Numbered from the stretch's first letter, positions 49,101 to 61,766 are shown. The stretch is DNA of 64,000 bases from Ricinus communis (GCF_019578655.1 NC_063265.1:13736501-13800500), one strand, 5' to 3'. Notes: a model not told the origin generated them from the sequence alone. Translations and numbers: made by a program.

Positions 49101-51198
49101 AGAAAAATAAATCAAGCACAGCACTTATTAAGAAGAAACAGACCAGAAAAGTCAATGGTATTCTTACACTAACAACGTCAATTAAGTACAACGGAACTAT
49201 AAAGAAATCCACTCTACACCAGCCTAGTTTAGCTTAGGTGGTGCAATGTTCTCCAGCTCATGAAAAAGCTAATTGATTATACAGTAAAACAAATAGTTTG
49301 GAAAGAACATACAGAAAGAAAAAATACCTCCCAGTGTAAAGGAACCAGTCGCCATGGTCCTCGTCATCTACATAACCTCCAGAGAGGGCCACTGATTGAG
49401 CACCATGAGTTGACTGACCAGCAATTCCTGCAACATGGGGAAGATGAGCACCCCATTGTCTACACTCCAGCCTATCTTCCCACGATTCGCCAACTAAAAC
49501 ACCCTGCTCTCTTACTGGATCGTTCTCAGCAAGAATGGGCCCAAAGTGATCAGGAGGAACGGTGACGAAGATCTTTCCACTACAGGCATTAGACTTTCCA
49601 GCTTTCTTAGCTCGTTCTGAAGTGAAAGCTTTGTCCGGCCTGTTTTGATTGTGAACAAAATGGTATACCTTATGAGGTCCCCCGGCAGTGCTGGATTTTG
49701 ACATCTTAGCCATGCGTATGGCAATAACCAGCACAGAATTGATTCGAGGTTGGCTCGCCATTTTGGAGGGGATTTGGTTCCGGCAATTTGCACATGTACG
49801 TTTTCCTTGTCCAATCCATTTTTGGAAGCACTTAAGGCAAAAGTTATGACCACATGGTGTCTGACACACAGGGAAAGAAAGAGATGAACATGTGTAAAAC
49901 AGTAAAACGACAGAAGTTAAGGAAAAATTTCCTATTTTAGTAACCATATCAAATAAAAGAGTACTCAAGTAGACTCATATTGAGTCATGTAGAGTGCATT
50001 GAAAAAGAGGTCGATTACAGCAGCATAGCACCTTTTAACATATTGTGAACTAGAACACGGCCTCTCTGAGGTTAATTATCATCAGCAAACAAAGGATGAA
50101 ATAGAGCAGAATTCCCTTATTGCTTAATAGACTTGCTGACAAGGTATGTCATGGAATACCAAAACATAAATGCTGAACAAAGAATTAAAAACATGGTCAA
50201 AAAAGCCGTTATCAAGTGTGGGAGAAATAGGAAAAAAGAATGTTAGTTAAATTTATAATTCTATACGAGAATAAAAATAAAAAAATCGAAACAAGGAACA
50301 TAAAGAAAAAACAAAAAGTGGAATAGTTGCACAAATTTGTAGTGCGGGAAAGCTAAAGCATATCTTTGATGGGTCACCACTGAAAGCGACCCTGTTTCCC
50401 CTTTAAAGCACTCCAAAACAGATAAATAACTAAGATACATGATTACAGGCAGTATCCAAGGAGCAGCTGTACAATCTCGCAGCTTTAGTCAACTCGGGTT
50501 TAGTAAAAAAAGCCAAGGAAACAACATCTGCAGCGGAAAATCTAACCAGGCACAGAATCAGAGCAGCAAAAAACACACAAACAAGTTAAACACTTTTGAT
50601 ATTCATTATTTTTACTCATAAACGCGTCTATAGTCTGAGCAACAGATATTTACACTTGTACTTGATTTCCAATATTTCATTCATATACGATGAGAAGGGG
50701 ATTAAAAAAAAGAAGAGAGAAATCGGATAGATAAAGATGAGATAGACATACCGTAACAGGCCTATCAGGTAACTGCATGCAAAATGAGCAGTTGAATCCA
50801 GCATCAAGGATATCAAGTATTTCATTACTACCGGTTATCCTCTCCTTCTCTTCCTCAACACCAGAGCACGACGGCGCCCCTCCGCTCACAAGCTGCTGGC
50901 GTCTCTTAGCCTTCTCAGACTCGGAGAGTGACACGTCAGACTCGATCATCCGGATTGCAGCGATGAGGGCAGAGGAAGTGGCCTCCGATCCTCGGGAGAG
51001 AGTCGGATTGAGGATAGAGCAGTCGGGACAGTTCCATTGAAGAGCGTCCGCTGAGGTTTCTGGAGGGGAAGAGAGGCAAGTAAGGTGCCAGGGAGTGTCG
51101 CAAGTTCTACAAGTAAGAGAATCATCAGGCGATGGTTTAGTTTTGCAGATCATGCAAATGCCATCTCCGTCGCAGGGAAGGTCGCCGACTTGTGCCAT
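46191..51198 (-). CDS. VIM1: VIM/ORTHRUS E3 ubiquitin ligase (PHD-RING-SRA-RING)
   Basis: Nine exons join in frame: 50752-51198, 49328-49860, 48936-49061, 47989-48088, 47823-47884, 47651-47753, 47206-47350, 46839-47056 and 46191-46664 (735 residues; Arabidopsis VIM proteins are about 620-660). The start is ATG 51196-51198 (MAQVGDLPCDGDGICMIC). The PHD finger is at about residues 14-60 (CMIC, then CRTCDTPWHLTCL, then CPDC). RING1 is at 137-175 (CSFC, CGHNFCLKC, CANC). SRA is at about 244-410, with GGYVDDEDHGDWFLYTG, GGRDLSGNKRTN and VRYDGIYRIEKCW. RING2 is at 509-566 (CQIC, CGHNFCKAC, CPSC). VIM proteins are UHRF1-like readers of hemimethylated CpG required with MET1 for CG methylation maintenance. 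The extra length is a 157-residue acidic then basic tail ending RSKRAKVNAAQ. The exact paralogue (VIM1, 2 or 3) cannot be decided here. Confidence 0.95.
47503..47595. repeat. Tandem duplication inside a VIM intron
   Basis: CGTATATCAATAA followed by a CACATA(A/C)AACACTATT word occurs twice with a period of about 50 bases in the intron between VIM exons 6 and 7. Confidence 0.7.
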
Positions 51199-52074
51199 TA
51201 AAAGAGGCAAAAACTACAGGCTGTGTTTTCTCAGTGCCGTTTTTGGTTGGTCAATGGGAGTTTTTAAGACATTGTATGCTCGGGGATATATTTTTTATTT
51301 TCTCATTATTAATATAAATTACTTTTGGGTTAAATATTAAATTTTATGTTTTGGGACTTAATACAAATGGGAAAATGTGAGTAGTCTAGGAAGTGAGTTT
51401 ATGATATTATTGTAAAAGGAAATTGACAACGCAATCTTATTAACAATAGCATTGCCTCGCTAATTTACCATTTTCACTTGCCATTATTATAACAGTTTAC
51501 ACCATTGCTCTTATTCTTTTTTCCTTGGAGTAGATGCTCTCCAAAATTAATTACAACACTTTTTGACATCCTAGCTAAAATATATTTTAAGATTTATTTT
51601 TAGGTCTAAGATCTTCTGTTATTACCAAATTTTTAAAATTGTATTATCTTTTAATTGGATTTTTGAAATTCTACTTTTATCTTAAAATATTTTAATCTGA
51701 CATAAATCGATGTATAATCTGCATCCAACGTCTATCAACTACGGAATTGACTTTTATTAAATAAAATAATTAAAAAGCTCAAAATAACATGTCATATTGA
51801 ATGCAATGATTTACTCACAATTTTGAGTATCTTCCTCCACTTATAAATATGAGCATACATTTTATATGAAAGGGAAAATTGATGCTTGATGCTATTTTTC
51901 CGTTAAAACAAATCTATCATATTTCGTAGCCTCTAAAAAGTTCACTCAAATCATTCTATATTTTTTTATTTTAGGAATTGGAGATCCTTAGTCACTGGCC
52001 AACGATTTCTTTATTTGTCTTGTAATAATTATTTAATGACTCTTAAAAATATCACAATGATCATTAATGCTGCA
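51199..52074. other. VIM promoter side and AT-rich spacer
   Basis: No gene is seen. The first about 200 bases upstream of the VIM ATG are the likely leader and promoter; the rest is AT-rich spacer up to the retrotransposon target-site duplication at 52075-52079. Confidence 0.45.
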
Positions 52075-52079
52075 AAATA

Positions 52080-52290
52080 TGTTAGAACTGATAGTATATT
52101 TGGAGTATGTAATGGATGAAAGATTGAATTACAATTTCATTAATGAACACTAGTCTTTAAATACAAAATAACAAAGACATGCTTAACATAAAAATAGGTA
52201 ACAGCTAATCCATGACTAACAGCTCCTGATTACATGAGATTTTATTAAAAGCTACCTAATCTCCTAAAGACTAGGACAAAATTCTTAACA
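52080..52290 (-). repeat. 3' LTR of the copia element
   Basis: This is 211 bases, starting TGTTAGAACTG and ending TTCTTAACA as written on the plus strand. Against the other LTR I count by eye eight substitutions, all transitions, and two single-base indels. Confidence 0.95.
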
Positions 52291-52300
52291 TTCCCTTAAA
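52291..52300 (-). other. Polypurine tract of the copia element
   Basis: On the element strand the purine-rich TTTAAGGGAA directly precedes the 3' LTR, the expected priming site for plus-strand synthesis. The tract is short and partly decayed. Confidence 0.6.
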
Positions 52301-52389
52301 CTAAATGTACAATCAGTTTATACTTGAAATTGAAATAACTCCAAGTGAGCTTTCCAGCTTCTCAAATGCAGCCAATTTGAGAGGCTTAG

Positions 52390-55300
52390 TCAATGTATCA
52401 GCAAATTGGTCCTCAGTGGGACAATAAATAAGCTCAATGACTCCATCTCTTGTAAGATAATGAAGGAAATGATACTTACATCGATGTACTTGCTCCTCCC
52501 ATGTAAAACTAGATTCTTAAAGAGTTTAATAGTTGAACTGTTATCCCAATAGATCTTTATGTACTTTTGCTTGTAACAATGCAAGAACTCAAGAATTCTT
52601 TTTAACCACATAGCTTGACACGCACAAGAGGCTGCTGCTACAAACTCGGCTTCAGTTGTAGACAATGTAACAATTTGTTATTTTTTTGATACCCAAGAGA
52701 CAACCCCTGAACTTAACATAAAAACATGACCAGAGGTACTCTTTCTATCCTCCAAATCTCCTGTGTAATCACTATCACTGAAGCCCAAGATATCTAATGC
52801 TCCTCCTTTGGCATAAAAAATACCAAAATCAAGTGTACCTTTCAAATAGCGTAAAATCCGTTTTGCAGCAAGGAGATGAAGCTTTATTGGACATTCCATA
52901 AACCTGCTGATTAAGCTCACACCATAAATCAATGTCAGGTCTTATTGTTGTTAAGTACATGAGACTTCCAACCATTTGCTTGAACAAAGTATTGTTTATC
53001 TTCTTTCCATCAAGATCTTTTGTGAGTTTCAAACTTGGATCAGTTGGAGTTCCCACCGAATTGCAATCCAACATTTGAAACCTGTCTAGGATCTCTAATG
53101 CATATTTCTTCTGTGTGACAAAAATTCCAATTTTTTAATGCATTACCTCAATGTCAAGAAAATAGTGCATTATACCAAGATTCATCATTTCAAATTCTGC
53201 CATCATGGATTTTTTAAACTCATCAACTAGTGCTTGATCATTCCCTGTATAAATTAAGTCATCCATATATAAGCAAACAATTAAGATTTTCTCTGTAGAC
53301 ATAGTTTTAACAAAGAGAGTATGCTCATATGTGCATTTTCGAAAACCAGCTTTGGCAAAATAAGTCTTTATGCGGCTGTACCAGGCTCGTAGTGCTTGTT
53401 TCAGCCCTTATAGAGCTTTCTTTAACCTGTACAATTTTTTTCACTTCCTTGTTGCACGTAACCAGGGGGTTGATCAATAAAAACTTCTTCTTCAAGGTTG
53501 CCATGTAAAATTGTTGATTTCACATCCAGCTGAAAAATGGACCAAGCTTTTTGAGTTGCTAAAGCCACCACCATTCAAATTGTATCATGTCATGCAACCG
53601 AAGCAAAAATTTTTGTGTAATCAACACCAAATTCTTGTTTATAATCCTTTGCGACAAGTCAGGCTTTATATTTTTCAATTTGGCCATCTTTATTCAGCTT
53701 AGTTTTATAAACCCATTTGACGCCAATGGATTTTTGCCCTTCAGGAAGTTCTGTCAGCTCCCATGTCTTATTTTTCTCTATGGACTTTATCTCTTCGTCC
53801 ATAGCTTTCTGCCATTTTGTATCTTTCATCATTTCTTCAAAAGTTAATGGATCACAATCTGATAACAAAGCATAATGAGCAAGGATTTTTTCATCAGATT
53901 GATCACCACTAACCTCATAATCATCCATCCATGCAGGTCTTTGTCTGTTTCGCTGAGGTCCAAAACTTGTACCTTCTATTTGAGCTTCAAGAACATTATT
54001 AGGCTGCTGCAAATATAGATCAGATTGTAATGATGAAGTTGCATCACAAGAACTTGGTTGTTCTTGTATTTCAGCTTCTTTTTCTTAAAGAAACAGAGGT
54101 ATTTGCTGATGCTTTACACTATTATTAGCCCAATTCTATATACTTTCTTCATCAAAGAGAACATCACGGATCATAATAATATTTTCTGTGATTGGATTGA
54201 TCAATTTATATGCTTTAGATTGCTCACTAACTCCAAGAAAAACACATTTTTCACTTTTGGCATCCAGCTTCTTTCTCTTTTCTTTTGGAACATGTGCGTA
54301 CGCAATGCACCCAAAGACTTTAAAATGATCAACTGATGGTTTCCGCCCACTCCAAGCTTCTTCTGGAGTCATATTTTTGACAGAAAAAGTAGGATTTTGA
54401 TTCAACACATGAATACTCCAGCTTACAGCTTCTGGCCAAAATCTTTTTGAAATCCTATCATTCGCGGTCATACTCTATACCATGTTAAGTATAGTCTGAT
54501 TCTTTCTTTCTACTACGCCGTTTTGCTGAGGCGTATAGGTTGTTGTTAACTGCCTACGAATTCCATCTGGGTCACAAAAATTTACAAATTCATGTGACAT
54601 ATACTCTCCCCCACGATCAGTTCGGAGAGTTTTAATGGTACTCCCAACTTCATTCTCCACTAAGGCTTTGAAGCTTTTAAACATAGTGAGTGCTTCTGAT
54701 TTTTCTTGCAAAAAATAAATCCATATTTTTCTGCTGAAATCATCTATAAAAGAAAGAAAATATTTCTTTTTTCCATTTGATACAAGATTTATTGGATCAC
54801 ATATATTAGAATGGATCAACTCTGCGCTCTCCATGACTTGCCTTTTGGAAATTGCTCACGATGTTGCTTGCCAACAACACACTCTTCACATAATTTGGAA
54901 GGAAGAGTGATCTGAGGAAGACCATTCACCATTTGCTTCTGAGAAAGAACCTTTAGATCTTTGAAATTCAAATGAGCATATCGCAAGTGCCAAAGTCATG
55001 TTGAGTCATTGTCAGCAGCCTTAGAACATGTTTGACACTCAATTTTTAAGGGAAACAACCTATTTGATGTCATCTGAACTTGAGTAATTACTCCTCTATT
55101 TGGATCATATATTTCGCAAATACCTCCTTTGATTGTAGTTGTATAACCCTTCTCTTGCAGTTGTCCCGCACTTAATAAATTACTCTTCAATCCAGGAATA
55201 TAAAAGACATTTGAGATGGTCTCAATGTTGTCTTTTTTAGTCCTGATTTGAACATCACCCTTTCCCATCACATTTACTTTAGAATGATCACCAAAATTCA

Positions 55301-56368
55301 CTATAGTGCGATAATTATCATTTAAATAATAAAAGAAAGATTTGTTACCATACATGTGATTGCTGCACCCAGTATCTATATACCATATGTTAGGTTCATG
55401 CTCCTCCTTACAATGAAAAGCCATCAAGAGTGTTTTTTGTTCATTATTCTCTACGTAGTTGGAATGCTCTTCTTTGTTTTTTTTGAATGTTAGCAGTACA
55501 TTCAGATTTGTAATGTCCATACTTGTGACAGCGGTAACACTCAATGTTGGACTTATCCAACTTTGAATTGTTATAGGATGAATGCTGATGGTGATCATAT
55601 CCTCTTCCTCTTCCTTTGGAATTTGATGTGTGGGAACCTCTGCATCTGCCTCGACCTTTACCTCAGCTTCAGCCTCAATCTCTTTCCAGCTTCTCTCCCT
55701 GATAAATTCTCACTATGAGTTGAGGCCTTCAAAGCATGTTCATCTGAGGTTGCACCTCTGTTCATTTTCTGCTCATGTACCAACAAGGAGCTTTGAAGTT
55801 CATCAAGTGATAATTTATCTATATCTTTGGACTCCTCAATTAAACACACAACATAATCAAACTTTGGAGCCAAAGATCGTAGAATCTTTTCAACAATGGT
55901 TATATCATCCATTTTCTCACTATGGAAACACATTTTGTTTGCTGTCCCCATTGTCCTTGCGCAATAACTGGTAATTGATTCACCATCTCCCATCTGCAGA
56001 GTCTCAAACTCTCTTCTTAATGCTTGGAGTTGTGCTCGCTTTACTCTCGAAGAGCCTTGATACTTTTTCTTCATTGAGTCCCAAATATCCTTGGAAGTAT
56101 CTTTACAGAGAATGGTTTCCAGGATAGATCGATCAATGGCTTGAAACAAGTAATTCTTTGCTTTTAAATCTCTTAACTTATGTCATTCTAACTCTGTCTT
56201 TTGCTGATCTGATAGTGCCACATCATCTTCAGGTTCTGCTACACCTAACTCAACTACCTTCTAGTATTCTTTAGATCTTAAGAAATTCTCCATCAACATA
56301 CTCCAATGATCATAATGACCATCGAAGCATGGAATTGCTGGTTGCACACAATTGTTGTTTGATGCCAT
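52390..56368 (-). pseudogene. Broken copia gag-pol
   Basis: Reading on the minus strand, Gag starts near ATG 56366-56368 and is similar to UBN2-type capsid (IWDSMKKKYQGSSRVKRAQL in 55658-56149). Early stops fall near 56257-56267 and 56181. A CCHC zinc-knuckle remnant lies near 55490-55540 (CYRCHKYGHYKSEC). The protease block WYIDTGCSNHM is near 55370-55400. The pre-integrase/integrase region covers about 54136-54990, with FIDDFSRKIWIYF, LRTDRGGEY and TPQQNGVVERKN. Reverse transcriptase begins near 54012 (WQKAMDEEIKSIEKNKTWEL) and is interrupted by stops and frame changes through about 53100. RNase H fragments follow at 52390-52932 (RILRYLKGTLDFG, TLSTTEAEFVA). No part is likely to be translated into a working enzyme. 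Confidence 0.9.
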
Positions 56369-56391
56369 GATGCCCGCTGGCTAAACCAATA

Positions 56392-56403
56392 GCTTTGATA
56401 CCA
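56392..56403 (-). other. Primer-binding site of the copia element
   Basis: On the element strand TGGTATCAAAGC lies two bases inside the 5' LTR. It matches the usual copia site TGGTATCAGAGC, complementary to initiator methionine tRNA, with one change. Confidence 0.85.
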
Positions 56404-56405
56404 GA

Positions 56406-56614
56406 TGTTAGAATTGACAGTATATTTGGAGTATGTAATGGGTGAAAGACTGAATTACAATTTCATTAATGAACACTAGTCTTTAATACAAAATAACAAA
56501 GACATGCTTAACATAAAAATAGGTAACAGCTAACCCATAACTAACAGCTCCTGATTACATGAGATTTTATTGAAAGCTACCTAATCTCCTAAAGACTAGA
56601 CAAAACTCTTAACA
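56406..56614 (-). repeat. 5' LTR of the copia element
   Basis: This is 209 bases with the same TG...CA ends as the other LTR. It is the upstream LTR for the minus-strand element because the primer-binding site abuts it. Confidence 0.95.
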
Positions 56615-56619
56615 AAATA

Positions 56620-57235
56620 TACATTTTTTTGTAAATGTTATAATATTTGAATATATCTATATAAAATATCATAAACTCAATAAATGTATTTAAAAAAAAT
56701 AAAATTTTCATCACAAAATATTTTTAACTATCAAAAAGTTATAATAACGAAAATAACTCTATAATAAGAATATTTGAAGATTTTAATGATAACAAAAATC
56801 ATAAATAAATTTAAAAATTTAAATTTATTAATTAAAATAATATAATATAAAATAAAAGACGAATAACGACAATCCATTTAAAAAAATAATTGATGATATC
56901 TAAAAATAAAAATAAAAAAAGATTACAAACTTGCTAGAGCTTTCTTTTTAAAAAAGCTATACAATAGTTTGAGAGCCCTTAAAGTCATCTTCAATATAAA
57001 AAATTGGATGAAGGAAAGAGAAAACCTTTCAACCATTTGAGAAAATACAATCAAACTATTACTTCTAGTGAATGTTATACTATTCACTTCAACTTTGATT
57101 CTTCATTATTTGTATGTTTTCATTTTACTGCCCCTAGTTTGGATTATATTCAATGCAGCGCAGGATAAACGTACTTCGGATAGGTCCCAGCTAACCAGGT
57201 CGCCTAACATTCTCATCTAAAACCAGTGCCCCTTT
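56620..57235. other. AT-rich spacer and glycyl-tRNA synthetase promoter
   Basis: Very AT-rich DNA follows the retrotransposon. No gene is seen. From about 57050 the composition becomes promoter-like towards the glycyl-tRNA synthetase start. Confidence 0.45.
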
Positions 57236-57243
57236 AAACCCTA
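57236..57243 (+). promoter_or_regulatory. Telo-box AAACCCTA upstream of glycyl-tRNA synthetase
   Basis: AAACCCTA lies 38 bases before the start codon. Telo-boxes close to the transcription start are frequent in plant genes for translation components. Confidence 0.5.
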
Positions 57244-57280
57244 GTGCCAAACGCACTCGACCACTGCGGAAGAAGTTCGC

Positions 57281-60200
57281 ATGCGTATTTTGTCCACTCT
57301 CATTTCCTCATCGACTTCCATTGGCCACCATTTATTCTCTCGACCCACTTCTCATCATCGATACAAAGCCCTAATTCACCACTTCCAGCCAATGGCCACA
57401 GCATCCGAAGATTCTCTGCGCACAGCCCTAGCAGAAAAGCTATCTGCCGTTGAAGCCCAAGGGAATGCCCTCCGTTCACTTAAGGCCTCCAAAGCTGCTA
57501 AAGCCGAAGTCGATGCTGCAATTGAAAGTCTTAATGCCTTGAAGCTGGAGAAATCTTCAATCGAGAAGCAGCTTCAAGCTGCCGTCAGTGGAAATGCTGC
57601 TGATAGCTCCGTTAGCAGAGAAGCGTTTCGTCAAGCTGTTGTGAATACTCTGGAACGACGTCTATTCTACATTCCGTCATTCAAGATTTATAGAGGCGTC
57701 GCTGGGCTTTACGATTATGGTCCTCCTGGTTGCTCCGTTAAGTCCAATGTTCTTGCTTTCTGGCGCCAGGTATGTTTGCCATTACTTCTTCACATTGATT
57801 TGTTTTGATTGTGACTTGTTTGGATAAATCAGCCTCATTCCTTTTTTTTGCATGATTTCATTTCTTTTAAAATGCCGAGAGATTTGAATTCAAGCGACTA
57901 TTAGCTTTCCAAACATGAGAATTTACCACATTAAATTCACTCTTTCATATTTAGTCTTTCAAAACACACTGATAGTGCTAAAAATTATACAAGGCAGTGC
58001 TTGATTTGCCAGATAAGATAATGCGTGATACGTTCAGAGCGGATTGGGCATTATGATTTTGTGAATGTTTTGTTGGCAATTTGGGAAATCATGGTTTTAT
58101 TAATCTTTGTATTCCAGCATTTTGTTCTGGAGGAGAATATGTTGGAGGTTGACTGTCCATGTGTGACGCCTGAGATTGTCCTGAAAGCATCTGGTCATGT
58201 GGATAAATTCACAGACCTTATGGTTAAGGATGAGAAAACTGGGACCTGTTACAGGGCTGACCATTTGCTCAAAGATTTTTGCACTGAGAAGCTTCAGAAG
58301 GATCTTACCATAACTTCTGAGAAGGCTGCGGAGCTGAAACATGTGCTTGCAGTCTTGGATGATCTCTCGGCAGAAGAGCTTGGTGCAAAGATCAAGGATT
58401 ATGGTATTACAGCTCCAGATACAAAAAATCCTCTATCCGATCCCTACCCATTCAACTTGATGTTTCAAACTTCAATTGGCCCTTCTGGCTTGAGTCCTGG
58501 GTGAGTGTAACATTGTTTATTTATTATTTTGTTATGGCGATCTGCTCGCTCTACTCTTTTTGCTATTAGTAGCTTATAACTAGCTTTCATCAGCATGATA
58601 ATTATTGTTCTTTTGGTGCTGAAGCCTCTAGCATTATATTTTCTGCAGTTATATGCGACCTGAAACAGCACAAGGCATATTTGTAAATTTCAAGGACTTG
58701 TACTACTACAATGGTAATAAACTCCCTTTTGCTGCTGCTCAAATTGGCCAGGCTTTCAGAAATGAGGTTTAAATCTTTCCTTTTAAACTGCAGATTTTCT
58801 GTGGATTCAATTATATTTTTTGTTTTAAATTTTTAAGGAATGATCTAGTTGTGCCGGATTAAGGGTGTTTAATGGCAAATTGGCAATGATTTAATGGTTT
58901 TCAACATCCCGAAGTTAAGCCTTCTGATGTACCAGAAAAAAGGGTTATCAACATTCAATTGTTTGATAGACAGAGTTGTGTTCTAATTATGCTTTTACAT
59001 ATATGTAGATATCTCCCCGCCAAGGCCTTCTGAGAGTCCGTGAATTCACATTAGCAGAGATTGAGCACTTTGTTGATCCTGAAGACAAATCTCATCCAAA
59101 ATACACTGAAGTTGCAGATCTGGAATTTCTAATGTTCCCAAGGGAAGAGCAAATGTCTGGCCAATCTGCTAAGCGAATCCGGCTTGGCGAAGCAGTTTCG
59201 AAGGTTATTTTGGATCATGAAAAGCTGTTAACTTGCAATTTGTTTTATGTATGTCCTCTTTGTCTGATGCTGTTAAATATTATATTCAGGGAATTGTCAA
59301 CAATGAAACTCTAGGCTACTTCATTGGGAGAGTTTATCTCTTCCTAATTCGTCTAGGTATAGACAAAGAACGATTGCGATTCCGACAGCATCTTGCAAAT
59401 GAAATGGCCCACTATGCTGCAGACTGTTGGGATGCTGAGATTGAATGTTCCTATGGTTGGATTGAGTGTGTTGGTATTGCAGATAGATCTGCATATGACT
59501 TACGTGCTCACTCGGTGAGTACCTTTTTTTTTAAACAATTAAAAGATCGGTGAGAACCTATTTCATATGTATGAACATGAATAAATCTATAGTTGCATGT
59601 TTAAATAATGGTCATAGATGAATTTGTACCCTTCTACTTCTGCAGGTCAATTTTATTTAGGTGGGAATCTAATATTATGAACTGTTGGTTATTAAAAAAT
59701 CTAACTAGAATGCTTATATTGCATTGTAAGTTTGTGACATCTTAAACTTTTCTTATGTCAAGTGGAAAATCTAAATCATCAAGAGATAAAAAAAATTTCA
59801 TCTAGAGAAATTCTAAGAAAATAGTTGCCACTTGCTACCTTGATTGAACGTGGAAATGGTACATGCTTGTTGAGGATTGTTTATTATGTTTTGCAGGAAA
59901 AAAGTGGAGTACCTCTTCTGGCCCATGAGAAGTTTTCAGAACCAAGGGAAGTGGAGGTAGTGCTCCATGTTAATCTCACTCGTGTTCTATAAATTTTTTT
60001 CACAAAGATAAAGTGCTTATATAATATATACAAGCTTTTATGATTGAATAACGCTGGTTAATTTGAATGTATGATTTCAGAAACTGGTCATAGCTTCAGT
60101 GAAGAAAGAGCTGGGCCTTGCATTTAAGGGAAACCAAAAAAAGGTGGTCGAAGCATTGGAGGTAAAATTGGAATTTCTTTATAGGTCCTGAATTCTAAGA

Positions 60201-61212
60201 AACTGATTACGACTTTTGATGTGTGATTTTTCTTTTTCTTTTTTTTGTATGTTAGGCAATGAATGAAAAAGAGGCCATGGAAATGAAAGCCTCTTTGGAA
60301 ACCAAGGGAGAAGTAGAGTTTTATGTCTGCACTCTTGAGAAAAATGTGACCATTAAGAAGAACATGGTCACAATCTCAAAGGAGAAGAAGAAGGAACACC
60401 AGAGAGTTTTCACACCATCAGTGATTGAGCCATCTTTTGGCATTGGACGGATAATATATTGCCTCTTTGAGCATTCTTTCTACATGAGGCCCAGTAAAGC
60501 TGGGGATGAACAGTTGAATGTTTTCCGCTTTCCTCCTGTTGTGGCACCTATTAAATGCACTGTTTTCCCACTTGTTCAGAATCAACAATATGAGGAGGTT
60601 GCCAAAGTCATTTCCAGGTCATTGACTGCTGCTGGAATTTCACATAAAATTGATATTACAGGTAAGTGACCAAGATAAATTATCTCGTTGGTTGTTCTTG
60701 GCAATCTGATTATAGTAACAAGCAGAGGTTGGTTCAATATGTGCATGTTTTAGCACACGTTCTGCATGTAATCCTCCCACCAACCACCATCCCTTGTTTT
60801 TTTATCATGTCAGTGAGAACTGTTAATTTGATGCATTGCCTTAAAGTGTTATGTTAGGAAGTCTCGTCCATATTATAGTTAATTTTACATGGAAATATCA
60901 GAAATTGGAGGTTGAAATGAGTTCATTTGCAACGGTTGGTAATGAATTTCTCTTCTACTGTTTGTACCAATGTGTGCAGGCACTTCGATTGGCAAGCGAT
61001 ATGCAAGGACAGATGAACTGGGTGTACCATTTGCGATAACTGTGGATTCGACGTCTTCTGTGACAATCAGGGAGAGGGATAGCAAGGATCAAATCCGTGT
61101 TAACATAGAAGAAGCAGCATCAGTTGTGAAGTCTGTGACTGATGGTATGCAGACATGGAGCAAAGTGTGGTCTATTTTCCCTCATCATTCCTCGGGTTCG
61201 ACAGAGGATTGA
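57281..61212 (+). CDS. Glycyl-tRNA synthetase, class II, probably dual-targeted
   Basis: Nine exons join in frame: 57281-57769, 58118-58500, 58649-58766, 59009-59203, 59290-59514, 59897-59956, 60081-60161, 60256-60661 and 60980-61212 (729 residues, the same as the Arabidopsis cytosolic/mitochondrial enzyme as I recall it). It charges tRNA-Gly in the cytosol and, with the presequence, in mitochondria. Residues 1-37 are Ser/His/Arg-rich without acids, as in a targeting peptide. A second ATG at 57392-57394 (MATASEDSL) would give the cytosolic form. A WHEP tRNA-binding helix pair is at about 45-95. The class II core has RPETAQG (294-300), the motif 2 block [18 protein letters not shown] and motif 3 EPSFGIGR (575-582). 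The anticodon-binding domain is about 605-715. It is the eukaryotic alpha2 type. No broken residue was seen. Confidence 0.96.
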
Positions 61213-61766
61213 ATTTTGGTTAATGAGATGAGACTATAGGTTACAGTATAACTTTCTCACATTGTTTTCTTAAGAGCAGAACAAATGAACTACAGAAAAT
61301 TTACCCTTAATTATAATCTGTATTTTGGTACCTATTGTTAACAATTTTCTCCACTCTACTGTTGGTTTTGAGACCAATATTTTTAAGCATCTACCTATAA
61401 AATGCTGTACCTGGCAGTTTATTCTTCTTCTTGATTATTATTATTTTTCCTGAATCTCCTGTTGAATTCATATTCTGAGAGTTTCATCATCGATACTGCC
61501 TTCTGACGTTGAGCATGGCTGGGCTAGCAGAAGTTGGTTGAAGCTTGGGATGTGTGGGTGTTCCAAGGTTATGTGATCATCTCCAATTCGTTATTAGATG
61601 CTAGAGTTAAGACGTAGATTAATGGAAATTTCTGGTTTACTTTGTCAATGTCGGAATTTAAACAGCCAACGTCTATCCGTGTAGAAGAATAGCAAGGTGA
61701 AGCTAATTCTGGAACTTGAAAATGAATCAAATTTTTTCGTTTTCGAATTTTAGTTCGTAATTTTTT
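61213..61766. other. 3' region of glycyl-tRNA synthetase
   Basis: The 3' untranslated region and spacer up to the foldback element; no further gene is seen. The nine bases before the element are its left target-site duplication. Confidence 0.5.

Larger units (their letters stand above)
52075..56619 (-). mobile_element. Ty1/copia LTR retrotransposon, complete but decayed
   Basis: The element proper is 52080-56614 and is flanked on both sides by AAATA (52075-52079 and 56615-56619), a 5-bp target-site duplication. It reads on the minus strand. The 5' LTR is 56406-56614 and the 3' LTR 52080-52290; both have TG...CA ends within inverted TGTTA/TAACA. The order of gag, zinc knuckle, protease, integrase, reverse transcriptase and RNase H is that of Ty1/copia. 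Integrase before reverse transcriptase excludes Ty3/gypsy. Many stops and frame changes make it incapable of coding an intact polyprotein. It separates the VIM and glycyl-tRNA synthetase genes and touches neither. Confidence 0.95.
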
